The notes under the pieces: model-generated
What the model saw: only the letters and a program-made list of their open reading frames with translations
Databases searched by the model: none
What the model was told of the DNA's origin: nothing
Made by a program: the position numbers and the translations under genes
NCBI RefSeq assembly: GCF_964026585.1
Contig: NZ_OZ032160.1
Location: 248,001 to 312,000 of the forward strand
Source of the DNA: Candidatus Endowatersipora endosymbiont of Watersipora subatra
Lineage (GTDB): Bacteria; Pseudomonadota; Alphaproteobacteria; Rhizobiales; Rhizobiaceae
DNA length: 64,000 bases
Direction: 5' to 3'
Shown here: positions 52,142 to 61,686 of the stretch, one piece after another
Position numbering within the stretch: position 1 is the first letter of the stretch
Layout of the letters: every line of letters begins with the position of its first letter

Positions 52142-53656
52142 ATGGTTGCTATTCAAGAAACCATAAATACTGTTAGGACGCTGGATACTGACCAGTATAA
52201 ATATGGATTTTCAACTGAAATTGAATCAGAGAAGGCGCCTAAAGGCCTGAATGAAAACACGATTCGTTTTATTTCTAATAAAAAGGATGAACCAGAGTGG
52301 ATGTTGCAATGGCGCCTACGGGCTTTCGAGCGCTGGAAGACAATGGAAGAGCCAGAATGGGCGCAAGTGACCTATAAAAAAATAAATTATCAGGATCTTT
52401 ACTATTATTCTGAACCGAAGAATTTCCAGGATGGCCCTAAATCCCTCAATGAAGTTGATCCTCGATTGCTGAATATGTATGAACGGCTCGGTATTCCTCT
52501 AAAAGAACAAGAGATTCTGGCTGGTGTAGTGAAAAAAAACAATCAAGAATCTCCTGAAGATAGGATTGATCAGTCTGGTCATGTTGCAGTTGATGCAGTC
52601 TTTGACTCCGTTTCTGTTGTCACAACGTTTAAGGAAACACTAGCTAAGGTTGGTGTTATCTTTTGCTCTATTTCAGAGGCCATCAGAAAGTATCCAGAAC
52701 TCGTTCAAAAATATATGGCATCTGTTGTGCCTATGACTGATAATTATTTTGCAACACTAAATTGCTCTGTTTTTTCTGACGGATCCTTCGTTTACCTTCC
52801 TGAAGGGGTGCATTGCCCCATGGAATTGTCGACTTATTTTCGCATCAATGAGATGAATACCGGACAGTTTGAGCGTACACTGATCATTGCTGAAGAAGGT
52901 TCTTATGTTTCTTATCTAGAAGGGTGCACAGCCCCTCAGCGCAGTGAGAATCAACTTCATGCAGCTGTCGTTGAATTAGTTGCAATGGATCATGCCGAAA
53001 TCAAATATTCTACAGTCCAGAATTGGTACCCAGGCGATGAAAGTGGTAAGGGCGGTATCTATAATTTTGTGACTAAACGTGGTGATTGCCGAGGAAGAAA
53101 TTCAAAAATATCTTGGACGCAGGTTGAAACCGGCTCTGCTATAACTTGGAAATATCCAAGTTGTATTTTGCGCGGTGATGGTTCCCGTGGTGAGTTTTAT
53201 TCGATTGCAGTCTCCAATGGGAGACAACAAGTAGATAGCGGCACGAAAATGCTACATATCGGGAAGAATACAACAAGCCGTATTATCTCCAAGGGAATTT
53301 CTGCAGGGTATTCACAAAATACATATCGTGGTCAGGTTAGAGTGGGGCGCAATGCCTCTCTTGCTCGGAATTTTACCCAATGTGACAGCCTACTTATCGG
53401 GAATCTCTGTAGTGCACAAACTATACCTTATATAGAAGCGAAAACCCCCCATACTCAGTTGGAGCATGAAGCTACAACTTCAAAAATTTCTGATGAGCAG
53501 CTTTTTTACTGCCTACAACGAGGTCTTCCCGAAGAAGAGGCCATTGCGCTTATTATCAATGGATTTGTAAAAGAAGTTATTCAAAAGTTACCAATGGAAT
53601 TTGCTGTAGAGGCTCAGAAACTGATCGAGATTTCCCTTGAAGGGAGTGTAGGTTAG
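52142..53656 (+). CDS. sufB: Fe-S cluster scaffold subunit SufB
   Basis: SufB (504 residues) forms the SufBCD scaffold on which Fe-S clusters are built. The beta-helix core includes [42 protein letters not shown] and the C-terminal [42 protein letters not shown] lies immediately before the ATG. Several cysteines suitable as sulphur acceptors are kept, among them C in EGCTAP and in [10 protein letters not shown]. Confidence 0.97.
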   Translation: MVAIQETINTVRTLDTDQYKYGFSTEIESEKAPKGLNENTIRFISNKKDEPEWMLQWRLRAFERWKTMEEPEWAQVTYKKINYQDLYYYSEPKNFQDGPKSLNEVDPRLLNMYERLGIPLKEQEILAGVVKKNNQESPEDRIDQSGHVAVDAVFDSVSVVTTFKETLAKVGVIFCSISEAIRKYPELVQKYMASVVPMTDNYFATLNCSVFSDGSFVYLPEGVHCPMELSTYFRINEMNTGQFERTLIIAEEGSYVSYLEGCTAPQRSENQLHAAVVELVAMDHAEIKYSTVQNWYPGDESGKGGIYNFVTKRGDCRGRNSKISWTQVETGSAITWKYPSCILRGDGSRGEFYSIAVSNGRQQVDSGTKMLHIGKNTTSRIISKGISAGYSQNTYRGQVRVGRNASLARNFTQCDSLLIGNLCSAQTIPYIEAKTPHTQLEHEATTSKISDEQLFYCLQRGLPEEEAIALIINGFVKEVIQKLPMEFAVEAQKLIEISLEGSVG

Positions 53657-53731
53657 TAGATTCGTAACCTGTTAGATTGTTATGAAATATCAAATCAAAT
53701 AAATAAAAAATGACGGACTCAGTGACATAAA

Positions 53732-54484
53732 ATGTTAGAAATTGAAAATCTTCATGTTCGGATTGAAGAGGACGGTACAGAAATCATTAATGGGTTGAAT
53801 CTTTCAGTGAAAGCTGGGCAGGTTGTTGCCATTATGGGCCCTAATGGATCTGGAAAATCAACTTTATCCTATGTGCTAGCTGGTAAAGAAAATTACCAAA
53901 TCACAGGAGGTTCGATCCTTTATAATGGTGCTAATCTGTTGGATATGGATGTTTCTCAAAGAGCTGCAGCCGGCCTTTTTCTTGCTTTTCAGTATCCTGT
54001 AGAAATTCCTGGTGTTCCAACAATGACTTTTTTGAAAGAAGCTATGAATGCCCAGCGCATTTATAATGGTCAGGAAATTTTAACTACTCCTGAATTCATC
54101 AGGCGTGTGCGTGTTGCTTCTGCCAATTTAAAAATTGATTTCAATATGCTGAAGAGATCTCTCAATGTCGGCTTTTCAGGTGGTGAGAAGAAGCGTGCAG
54201 AAATTCTGCAAATGTCTTTGCTGAAACCTAAACTCTGTGTACTCGATGAAACTGATTCCGGTCTCGATATTGATGCCCTGAAAATTGTCTCTGATGGTGT
54301 GAACTATTTACGTGATCCTAATCGAGCTGTGATCGTTATTACTCACTATCAGCGGTTGCTAGATCACATTGTACCAGATGTCGTTCATGTTCTCTCCAAA
54401 GGGAAAATCGTGAGATCCGGTGATAAATCTTTGGCATTAGAACTAGAAAAAAAAGGCTATGCTGACATTATCGCAGCAGATTGA
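53732..54484 (+). CDS. sufC: Fe-S assembly ATPase SufC
   Basis: ABC-type ATPase (250 residues) of the SufBCD complex; it drives scaffold remodelling rather than transport. Walker A is GPNGSGKSTLSYVLAG, the signature is VGFSGGEKKRAEILQM and Walker B is CVLDETDSGLDIDALKIV. The wording FLAFQYPVEIPGVPT is typical of SufC. The ribosome binding site is weak. sufD follows 14 bases after its stop. Confidence 0.97.
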   Translation: MLEIENLHVRIEEDGTEIINGLNLSVKAGQVVAIMGPNGSGKSTLSYVLAGKENYQITGGSILYNGANLLDMDVSQRAAAGLFLAFQYPVEIPGVPTMTFLKEAMNAQRIYNGQEILTTPEFIRRVRVASANLKIDFNMLKRSLNVGFSGGEKKRAEILQMSLLKPKLCVLDETDSGLDIDALKIVSDGVNYLRDPNRAVIVITHYQRLLDHIVPDVVHVLSKGKIVRSGDKSLALELEKKGYADIIAAD

Positions 54485-54498
54485 TAGGAGTTGAGCCC

Positions 54499-55770
54499 AT
54501 GAACTCCCATATAAATCATCAAAAGATTCTGACTAAAACAGAAGAATCTCTGATCGAAATTGCAGCTGCCCTGCCGCAATCAGAAGCGCGTGCCTCTGCA
54601 ATGCTCGCTTTTCAGAAGAATGGATTCCCTACACGTCGGGTTGAGGCCTTTCACTATACTGATCTACGGTCACTTCTTAAGGATCGATTTAGTGCTGCTA
54701 AATATCTAGAAGAAGATCCTCGGGACCTCGTTCATGAATTTCTGAATCGGAAACTAATAAATGATTCTACCCTATTAACATTCTATGACGCTCATTATTT
54801 TGATAGAGATCAAGTCTTTCCTAAAGGTGTAGCTGTTATACCGATGATACCTATCTTAAAGCAGGTTGAAAATAAAGACGACACGTTAGCAATCATCAAC
54901 ACTATGTTAGCGGATGACGGTCTCTTGATCAGAATTTCTGATTGTATCTCCATCGATAACCCCATCGACTTAAGCTATATCCATAGTGGACAGAAGAATA
55001 CACTTAGTGCAAATCGCGTATCTATAAATGTAGGGGCTCAAGCAAGCTGTCATTTCTTAGAAAGATCTTTTGGTTATGATGATATTTCCTATTTCTCATC
55101 TCATGTGACCGATCTCACGATCGGTGATAACGCGATAGTAAATTACACAATTTTAAATGAAGATGGTGACCATGCACGTCGTTTGGCACAGTTAAATGTC
55201 ACATTAGGAAAAAATACAACATTGAATTTGTTTATACTGAACGTGAGTTCTGCTATGAGTCGGCAAGAATTGAATTTAGATCTTCGTCAAGAAGGTGCAG
55301 CCTTGAAGATTCGCGGCGTTAATCTTGTTGGTGGTAATTCTCATTGCGATGTCACCTCGCGGATTAACCATCATGTCCCCTGTACTCGGGCATCTGAAAT
55401 ATTCCACAATATAGTCACAGATCAGGGTGAAGGAGTCTTTCAAGGACAAATCAACGTTGAAAAAATAGCTCAAATGACTGATGCGCGGATGAAATGCAAC
55501 ACACTTCTTTTATCAAATAATTGTGATTTTTCAGCTAAACCTGAATTAAAGATCTTTGCTGATAATGTGCAATGTTCTCATGGGGCAACAGTAACGGATA
55601 TAGAAAATAGCCATATATTTTATCTTATGGCGCGTGGCATTCCGGAGACAATCTCTCGATGTATGTTAATAAGGGCTTTTGTCGACAGAATCATTGATGA
55701 AATTGAAAGTGAATGTCTCCGCGAAGGTCTGAGATATCGTATTGATGACTGGATAGAACGTTATGTCTAG
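54499..55770 (+). CDS. sufD: Fe-S cluster assembly protein SufD
   Basis: SufD (423 residues), partner of SufB in the scaffold. N-terminal helical region with GFPTRRVEAFHYTDLR, then the beta-helix with LNLDLRQEGAALKIRGVNLVGG and the conserved C-terminal AKPELKIFADNVQCSHGATVTDIE, which carries the scaffold cysteine and histidine. The ATG at 54499 has TAGGAG about 9 bases upstream and is preferred over a TTG at 54481. The stop overlaps the start of sufS. Confidence 0.95.
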   Translation: MNSHINHQKILTKTEESLIEIAAALPQSEARASAMLAFQKNGFPTRRVEAFHYTDLRSLLKDRFSAAKYLEEDPRDLVHEFLNRKLINDSTLLTFYDAHYFDRDQVFPKGVAVIPMIPILKQVENKDDTLAIINTMLADDGLLIRISDCISIDNPIDLSYIHSGQKNTLSANRVSINVGAQASCHFLERSFGYDDISYFSSHVTDLTIGDNAIVNYTILNEDGDHARRLAQLNVTLGKNTTLNLFILNVSSAMSRQELNLDLRQEGAALKIRGVNLVGGNSHCDVTSRINHHVPCTRASEIFHNIVTDQGEGVFQGQINVEKIAQMTDARMKCNTLLLSNNCDFSAKPELKIFADNVQCSHGATVTDIENSHIFYLMARGIPETISRCMLIRAFVDRIIDEIESECLREGLRYRIDDWIERYV

Positions 55771-56995
55771 TATGGATGATTATAATGTACAAAAAGTTCG
55801 TTCAGACTTTCCTATTCTTCATCGAAAGGTATATGGTAAGCCTTTGGTATACCTTGATAATAGCGCTTCAGCACAAAAACCACGTTCTGTTATTAATGCA
55901 GTTAATAACGTTTATGAAAATGAATATGCCAACGTTCATCGTGGATTACATTTTCTATCGAATGGTGTAACTCATTCCTATGAATTAGCGCGTCAAAAGA
56001 TCAGAAAATTTATTAATGCTCCCAGCGCCGATCAGATTATTTTTACTAAAGGAACAACGGAAGCCATCAATCTTGTTGCTTATAGTTATGCCATGCCAAG
56101 GGTTGATGTTGGTGACGAAATCGTTCTTACTATTATGGAGCATCATTCAAATATAGTCCCTTGGCATTTTTTACGAGAACGTCAAGGAGCGAGATTAATT
56201 TGGGTTGATGTTGATGATAAAGGGGAATTTTCTCTGGATGATTTTGAGGCAAGCCTTAGCAATCGTACAAAATTAGTTGCTATTACCCATATGTCAAATG
56301 TTCTAGGAACAGTTCTTCCCATTAAAAATATTTGTCGTATCGCTCATGAGCGCGGTATCAAAGTGTTAATTGATGGTGCACAGGGCGCCGTTCACATGCC
56401 CGTAGATGTTCAGGATATTGACTGTGACTTTTATAGTTTTACTGGACATAAATTATATGGACCGTCTGGTGTTGGTGTCCTGTATGGAAAAAAAGAAGTT
56501 CTTGATATGATGCGTCCGTATCAAGGTGGTGGAGAAATGATTCATGATGTAACAGTAGATCATGTAGACTATAATGAATTACCTCACCGCTTTGAGGCAG
56601 GAACCCCCCCTATTGTACAAGCTATAGGACTAGGTGTTGCAGTCGATTATATAGACAGTTTAGGATGGAAAAGTATTACTGTCCACGAAGCCGATTTACG
56701 GGATTATGCACGTCAGAGATTACGTGAAATTAGTACATTGCGCATGATAGGTGATGCATCTGAAAAGGGCGCGATTTTCTCGTTTGAGCTTGAAGGTATT
56801 CATGCTCATGATGTATCGACATTAATTGATCGTGAAGGCGTGGCTGTACGGACAGGAACACACTGTGCACAACCCCTCTTAAATTCTTTTAAAACAACTT
56901 CGACTTGCCGTGTCAGTTTTGGATTATATAATACCCATTATGAAGTTGATATTTTGGTTAAGGCTCTAGAAAAGGCGAGGGCATTTTTTATATGA
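55763..56995 (+). CDS. sufS: Cysteine desulfurase SufS
   Basis: Class II desulfurase (410 residues) that donates sulphur to the Suf scaffold. The opening PLVYLDNSASAQKPRSVI, the PLP lysine in DFYSFTGHKLYGPSGVG and the active-site cysteine in VRTGTHCAQPLL are present. It overlaps sufD by eight bases and sufT by four. No sufE or sufU gene is visible in the window; the partner that accepts the sulphur must lie elsewhere or be replaced. Confidence 0.96.
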   Translation: MSSMDDYNVQKVRSDFPILHRKVYGKPLVYLDNSASAQKPRSVINAVNNVYENEYANVHRGLHFLSNGVTHSYELARQKIRKFINAPSADQIIFTKGTTEAINLVAYSYAMPRVDVGDEIVLTIMEHHSNIVPWHFLRERQGARLIWVDVDDKGEFSLDDFEASLSNRTKLVAITHMSNVLGTVLPIKNICRIAHERGIKVLIDGAQGAVHMPVDVQDIDCDFYSFTGHKLYGPSGVGVLYGKKEVLDMMRPYQGGGEMIHDVTVDHVDYNELPHRFEAGTPPIVQAIGLGVAVDYIDSLGWKSITVHEADLRDYARQRLREISTLRMIGDASEKGAIFSFELEGIHAHDVSTLIDREGVAVRTGTHCAQPLLNSFKTTSTCRVSFGLYNTHYEVDILVKALEKARAFFI

Positions 56996-57396
56996 TTAAC
57001 CTTTTTGATCCCTTGAAAACGTCTTGTGCCAATGAAGACTCCTATATGCAAGCTATTCAAGATCATAAAATGAGTACTGAGGAGCTTGAGAGATTAACAC
57101 AAGATATCATAGCAGCTCTTAAAACAGTTTATGATCCGGAAATTCCGAGTGATATTTATGAAATTGGACTGATTTATCGTATTGATATTGATGACAATCG
57201 TATGGTTAATATCATTATGACAGTCACTGCTCCTGGTTGTCCTGTTGCGAGCGAAATGCCAAGCTGGGTGGAAAATGCCGTTGGTGCTGTTGAGGGCGTG
57301 TGTGGTGTTTCTGTTGAAATGGTTTTTGATCCCCCTTGGACTCCTGAAAGACTATCGGAAGAAGCACAAATTGCTCTTGGTTGGTATGAGAATTAA
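56992..57396 (+). CDS. sufT: SUF-associated DUF59 protein (SufT-like)
   Basis: DUF59/MIP18-family protein (134 residues) linked to Fe-S maturation. The core LKTVYDPEIPSDIYEIGLIYRIDI and the conserved cysteine in TAPGCPVASEMPSWVENAV are present. An N-terminal extension of about 35 residues precedes the domain. The ATG overlaps the sufS stop. Family members help deliver clusters to target enzymes; the exact role here is inferred. Confidence 0.92.
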   Translation: MINLFDPLKTSCANEDSYMQAIQDHKMSTEELERLTQDIIAALKTVYDPEIPSDIYEIGLIYRIDIDDNRMVNIIMTVTAPGCPVASEMPSWVENAVGAVEGVCGVSVEMVFDPPWTPERLSEEAQIALGWYEN

Positions 57397-57489
57397 TTTT
57401 ATGAGATCTTTTAAGAAGAAGAATGATCTTGAGCAACTTTGCAACAACGTTCCCATAAAATTACCTATTAGAGTGTTAGGAATAGTAGT

Positions 57490-57846
57490 ATGGCATCTGA
57501 TGTTATCACCCTTACTGATTCGGCTGTAACACGAATCTCTGAAATTGTTTCTTGCTCTAAAGAAGCTTGTGGTATTCGTGTTGGCATAAAAAACGGTGGT
57601 TGCGCAGGTATGGAGTATACTGTTGACTTAGTAACTCATATCAATCCGAAAGATGAACGTGTTGAGAAAAGGGGAATAACAGTCTTTATTGCACCAGAAG
57701 CTTTTTTATTTTTGTTAGGATCTGAAATAGACTATCAGATAACAAGATTTAGGTCTTCTTTTGTTTTTAATAATCCCAACCAAACATCGATTTGTGGTTG
57801 TGGTGAAAGTGTTACATTGATTCATGCTCTTATAGAGAAAAGATAA
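57490..57846 (+). CDS. sufA: A-type Fe-S carrier (SufA/HesB)
   Basis: A-type carrier (118 residues) that passes assembled clusters on to apoproteins. The three cluster cysteines are present: one in IKNGGCAGMEY and two in the C-terminal SICGCGES. AGGAATAG lies upstream of the ATG. It is the last gene of the suf run; lipA, which needs two 4Fe-4S clusters, starts about 160 bases further on. Confidence 0.95.
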   Translation: MASDVITLTDSAVTRISEIVSCSKEACGIRVGIKNGGCAGMEYTVDLVTHINPKDERVEKRGITVFIAPEAFLFLLGSEIDYQITRFRSSFVFNNPNQTSICGCGESVTLIHALIEKR

Positions 57847-58004
57847 TTATAGATTCCCCAAATTCAAGAACTTTAAGTTCATATAGACAAATTTGTAAGC
57901 GTGTGAAGACATATAATTTATGATTATAATTTTTCAGTATATATCCGCCTGTTTGCGAGTTTGTTTTAATCTTATTTCATCTTTCGAATCAGGAGAATAC
58001 ACTT

Positions 58005-58937
58005 ATGGACACAGTTACCACCCCTCCACGTCATCCTGAAAAACAACATCATATCGATCAGTCGCCGTTAAAGAAACCAGACTGGATACGAGTGAAACCA
58101 TCTTCATCGCCTGTTTTTAGAGAGACTCAGAATATTATCCGTAAAAATAGGCTTTTTACCGTATGCGAGGAGGCCGCTTGCCCGAATATAGGTGAGTGTT
58201 GGTCTAAAAAACATGCTGCCATGATGATTATGGGTGATATATGTACTCGTGCTTGTGCTTTCTGCAATGTACGTACTGGTAAACCGAGGCTACTTGATAG
58301 CAATGAGCCGAAAAACATTGCTAGAGCCGTTAGGCAATTGGACTTACATCATGTAGTTATTACTTCAGTAGACCGTGATGATCTTGAAGATGGTGGTGCA
58401 GGTCATTTTGCTGATACCATATATGCAATACGAGCCGATTCACCTACTACTACTATTGAAGTATTGACACCTGATTTCCTGCGAAAAGAAGGGGCCCTTG
58501 AAACGGTTGTTGAGGCCTATCCTCATGTTTTTAATCATAATATAGAAACGGTTCCTGGTCTTTATCTGAGTGTTCGTCCTGGTGCAAGATACTACCACTC
58601 AATTCGTCTTTTGGATCGTGTCAAGCAACTGAATCCTATGATTTTTACTAAGTCTGGTATTATGGTTGGATTAGGTGAGAAAAGAAACGAAGTGTTACAG
58701 CTTATGGATGATCTACGATCAGCGAATGTAGATTTTCTAACTATTGGTCAATACCTTCAGCCCACTCCTAAACATCATCGAATTGAACGGTTTGTGACGC
58801 CAGATGAGTTTGATTCATATAAGATTGCAGCTCAGACTAAGGGTTTTTTTATGGTTTCGAGCAGTCCTTTGACTCGTTCATCCTATCATGCGGATGAAGA
58901 TTTTAAGAGTCTTTGTCTCGCTCGTGGTCGCAAATGA
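58005..58937 (+). CDS. lipA: Lipoyl synthase
   Basis: Radical-SAM enzyme (310 residues) that inserts two sulphurs into octanoyl groups on lipoyl domains. The auxiliary cluster cysteines are in [16 protein letters not shown], the radical-SAM motif is [10 protein letters not shown], and the C-terminal [13 protein letters not shown] holds the RSSYH serine that ligates the auxiliary cluster. AGGAG lies 9 bases before the ATG. Next to the suf genes, this fits with its own need for clusters. Confidence 0.97.
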   Translation: MDTVTTPPRHPEKQHHIDQSPLKKPDWIRVKPSSSPVFRETQNIIRKNRLFTVCEEAACPNIGECWSKKHAAMMIMGDICTRACAFCNVRTGKPRLLDSNEPKNIARAVRQLDLHHVVITSVDRDDLEDGGAGHFADTIYAIRADSPTTTIEVLTPDFLRKEGALETVVEAYPHVFNHNIETVPGLYLSVRPGARYYHSIRLLDRVKQLNPMIFTKSGIMVGLGEKRNEVLQLMDDLRSANVDFLTIGQYLQPTPKHHRIERFVTPDEFDSYKIAAQTKGFFMVSSSPLTRSSYHADEDFKSLCLARGRK

Positions 58938-58959
58938 TCTGCTGATTAGAGTCCTACTT

Positions 58960-59415
58960 TTGCCAAGTTTTATAACAAGCCAACTCATTCAGTATTCAGC
59001 AAGTGATATGTTTTCGTTGGTAGCAGATGTTCAGAAGTATCCACAATTTGTACCTCTCTGTCAGGCTCTTTCAATTCACTCCGAACAGAAAAAAGCGAGT
59101 TGTAGTATTTTAATTGCAGATATGACTGTCGGTTATAAATCTATTTATGAGAAAATTTTATGCCAGGTTGTTCTCAATCCTCAAGAAGCCCTGATTAATG
59201 TGAATTACATCGATGGGCCATTCAAATATCTAAAAAGTGAATGGCGATTCTTAGAAAAAACAACCGCAGAATGTGATGTCTATTTTTTTTTGGATTACGA
59301 ATTTAAGAGCCAAACTTTATCAATGTTAATGAAATCGATGTTTGATCAAGCATTTTCTAGATTTATAAAGGCCTTTGAAGAACGGGCGACTCAAATCTAT
59401 GGAACAGTTCCTTGA
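58960..59415 (+). CDS. Coq10/RatA-like START-domain protein
   Basis: A small START-fold protein (about 151 residues) of the Coq10/RatA family, related to the ubiquinone-binding Coq10 and to the E. coli protein RatA. Recognisable parts are ASDMFSLVADVQKYPQFVPLCQ and the C-terminal helix SMFDQAFSRFIKAFEERA. The start is probably the TTG at 58960, giving M-PSFITSQLIQYSA as in relatives; the open frame reaches back into lipA to 58888. In rhizobia this gene follows lipA. Its last 19 bases overlap the converging gene. Confidence 0.9.
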   Translation: MPSFITSQLIQYSASDMFSLVADVQKYPQFVPLCQALSIHSEQKKASCSILIADMTVGYKSIYEKILCQVVLNPQEALINVNYIDGPFKYLKSEWRFLEKTTAECDVYFFLDYEFKSQTLSMLMKSMFDQAFSRFIKAFEERATQIYGTVP

Positions 59416-59936
59416 AACAAGTTTATTCTTGCTAAAAGATGATTGAGCGCTTTAATTGTTGTCAAATAACGAATATCGGCACGTGTCGCTTCTTTGACTT
59501 TTTCTGCAAAGTGGTATTCTTGAACAGTCGGGGTTTCTTCACGTCTGGCAGAGGAAATAAAAACCAGTCCCATAGATTGATCATTCTCTTCTCCGCCCGG
59601 ACCAGCGATTCCTGTAACGGCTACAGCGATGTCTCCCCTAGAATTTTTTAAGGCTCCTTTCACCATTTCACAAGCCACTATTGCAGAAACAGGCCCTTGA
59701 TCATGGATGTATTTCATGGAAACACCGAGCATTTCAAATTTTGATATGTCTGAGTAAGTCACAAAGCCTCGATCTAATACATAAGATGAACCAACAATAC
59801 TAGTCAATCCTGCGGATATCATACCACCGGTACAAGATTCAGCTGTTGTTACCTTCAAGCCTTCACGTCTAGATTTCACAATTACATTTTCTGCTAGTGT
59901 TGAGACTCTGCTCTCTAGACTATGATCCGTCATCAT
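59397..59936 (-). CDS. CinA C-terminal-type amidase (PncC)
   Basis: Stand-alone CinA C-terminal domain (179 residues), the fold of nicotinamide-nucleotide amidase PncC. The active-site segment is VTTAESCTGGMISAGLTSIVGSSYVLDRGFVTYSD, followed by AVAVTGIAGPGG. The N-terminal CinA domain is absent, which is normal for this family in rhizobia, where it follows ispDF. Its ATG overlaps the ispDF stop. Like its converging neighbour, it ends in the residues GTVP. Confidence 0.92.
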   Translation of the reverse strand: MMTDHSLESRVSTLAENVIVKSRREGLKVTTAESCTGGMISAGLTSIVGSSYVLDRGFVTYSDISKFEMLGVSMKYIHDQGPVSAIVACEMVKGALKNSRGDIAVAVTGIAGPGGEENDQSMGLVFISSARREETPTVQEYHFAEKVKEATRADIRYLTTIKALNHLLARINLFQGTVP

Positions 59937-61117
59937 GAATTGACCATCACAACACTTGCAGTTGCTAATGCAGCAATACCCTCTTCACGACCAATAAAAC
60001 CAATCCTCTCATTGGTTGTACCTTTAACAGATATCCGGTCAATACTAACGCCTGTTATCGTTGATACTGAATAACGCATCGCATCTCTGTAAGTTTCTAT
60101 TGTCGGTGATTCACAAATCAAAGTGATATCTAAGTGGGTTATAGTCCCACCTGAATCGATCACTCTATTAACGGAATAGAGAAGAAATTGACTGGATTCT
60201 GCTCCTTTCCACTTTTGATCACTAGGTGGAAAATGCTTTCCTATATCACCACTACTAATCGTTGCTAGCAACGCATCAGTCAAGGCATGAAGAGCGACAT
60301 CAGAATCAGAATGTCCACTTAAACTTCTATGATGTTTTATCTTGATTCCACATAGAGTTATTGAATTTCCCTGAACTAACGTATGAACATCATATCCATG
60401 TCCGGTTCGAATATCTGGAATCATGTTAGCAACCCTTTTCTGGGCTTCATCTATATCAAACCTTGTAGTGATCTTAGTATTTGTACGTTCTCCCTCAATT
60501 ATCTTTATGTGTAAACCAAAATTTTCTGCAATCGCCGAATCGTCTGTAAAAGATGCATCTAAAGGGGTATTGTAGTGTGCTTTCTTGATAATTCTGTAAG
60601 GAAAGGCTTGAGGTGTTTGCGCAAAAAACAATCCTTTATGAGAAAGACTACTGTTAATTAAGCCCGAATTATCTACTTTTTTTATGGTATCGCTAACCGC
60701 TATTGCTGGTACGACACCGATATCAGGCGTTAATGTAGTGACAATCCGATCGATTAATTTTGCAGTTATAAAAGGACGAGCAGCATCATGAATAAGGACG
60801 TAATCAGGATCTATAAACTCAAGAGCGTCTAGCCCCTTCAGTACCGATGCACGACGTGTTGTCCCTCCGTTCACCGGAGATAGTAGTTTAGGATGAGGTC
60901 TTATAGAATGATCGAAGAAATCATCATCATTAGAGTGAGTCACAACCATAATGTGCTTGATTGCAGCATGTGAAGAAAATACTTGAATCGTTCTTTGGAG
61001 AACAGATAAATCTCCAATTTTCCTATATTGCTTTGGTATTTTATTCAAGCCAGCACGCCGTCCACGACCAGCAGCAACAATAATGACGCAAAAGGTTGAT
61101 CTCGGAGAGTCGTTCAT
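59933..61117 (-). CDS. ispDF: Bifunctional IspD/IspF isoprenoid enzyme
   Basis: Fused enzyme (394 residues from this start) for two steps of the MEP pathway: cytidylyltransferase (about 1-225; VIIVAAGRGRRAGLNKIPKQYRKI, DYVLIHDAARPFI) and cyclodiphosphate synthase (about 235-394; RTGHGYDVHTL, LSGHSDSDVALHALTDALLATISSGDIGKHFP). I prefer the ATG at 61117, which puts the family opening in place. It overlaps by one base the stop of a six-codon leader ORF (61137-61117) that has AAAGGAG before it. A start at 61159 also keeps the frame. Confidence 0.95.
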   Translation of the reverse strand: MNDSPRSTFCVIIVAAGRGRRAGLNKIPKQYRKIGDLSVLQRTIQVFSSHAAIKHIMVVTHSNDDDFFDHSIRPHPKLLSPVNGGTTRRASVLKGLDALEFIDPDYVLIHDAARPFITAKLIDRIVTTLTPDIGVVPAIAVSDTIKKVDNSGLINSSLSHKGLFFAQTPQAFPYRIIKKAHYNTPLDASFTDDSAIAENFGLHIKIIEGERTNTKITTRFDIDEAQKRVANMIPDIRTGHGYDVHTLVQGNSITLCGIKIKHHRSLSGHSDSDVALHALTDALLATISSGDIGKHFPPSDQKWKGAESSQFLLYSVNRVIDSGGTITHLDITLICESPTIETYRDAMRYSVSTITGVSIDRISVKGTTNERIGFIGREEGIAALATASVVMVNS

Positions 61118-61147
61118 CAATACAATTTTATTAGCATATTCTCCTTT
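61117..61147 (-). promoter_or_regulatory. Leader ORF with strong ribosome binding site coupled to ispDF
   Basis: On the minus strand AAAGGAG (61147-61141) precedes an ATG at 61137 that opens M-L-I-K-L-Y and stops at TGA 61119-61117. The stop shares its A with the ispDF ATG (TGATG). The arrangement is seen; re-initiation on ispDF is inference, and the in-frame start at 61159 is a competing reading. Confidence 0.35.
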
Positions 61148-61325
61148 ATCTTTTAGCATGATTAAAGGATCTGATTCAACTCATTGAATCAGCCGTTTTC
61201 TAATACATGAAGTAGACTCTAACTAGACTCTGCACCTAAAATCCAAAATCTGAATTTCTAGAAAAGATCTAAATGAGATGCTTAATCTTGAAGCTTTTCT
61301 GATTTAATGTTATTTAAAATCGTGT

Positions 61326-61410
61326 GCGGATGTGGCGAAATTGGTAGACGCACTGGCTTTAGGTGCCAGCGCCCTTTGGCTTGTGGGTTCGAGTCCCTCC
61401 ATCCGTACCA
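61326..61410 (+). tRNA. tRNA-Leu(TAG)
   Basis: An 85-base class II tRNA with encoded CCA. Acceptor GCGGATG pairs with CATCCGT. The anticodon stem CTGGC/GCCAG encloses TTTAGGT (anticodon TAG), a variable arm follows, and the T arm reads GTGGGTTCGAGTCCCTC. Confidence 0.96.
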
Positions 61411-61517
61411 TTTAGATATTATATATTTGGAGAGAGTTTAAAAGTTTTTAAAATGCGATTTTTTTTAATTAGTCCTTGCAGACTCAAAACTCCTATATAT
61501 CATTACTCTTATTCTAA

Positions 61518-61592
61518 GGTCCCTTCGTCTATCGGTTAGGACATCAGGTTTTCAACCTGAAAAGAGGGGTTCAATTCCCCTAGGGACTGCCA
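61518..61592 (+). tRNA. tRNA-Glu(TTC)
   Basis: A 75-base tRNA with encoded CCA. Acceptor GGTCCCT pairs with AGGGACT. The anticodon stem TCAGG/CCTGA encloses TTTTCAA (anticodon TTC), and the T arm is AGGGGTTCAATTCCCCT. Confidence 0.96.
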
Positions 61593-61686
61593 TAATCTCT
61601 AACATGAGGATTTTTTTATTTATAAGGCTCTAATCTCTTTTTTATCTGGATTTGAAACTCTTAAATTAAAACCATGTTTTTCAGAT

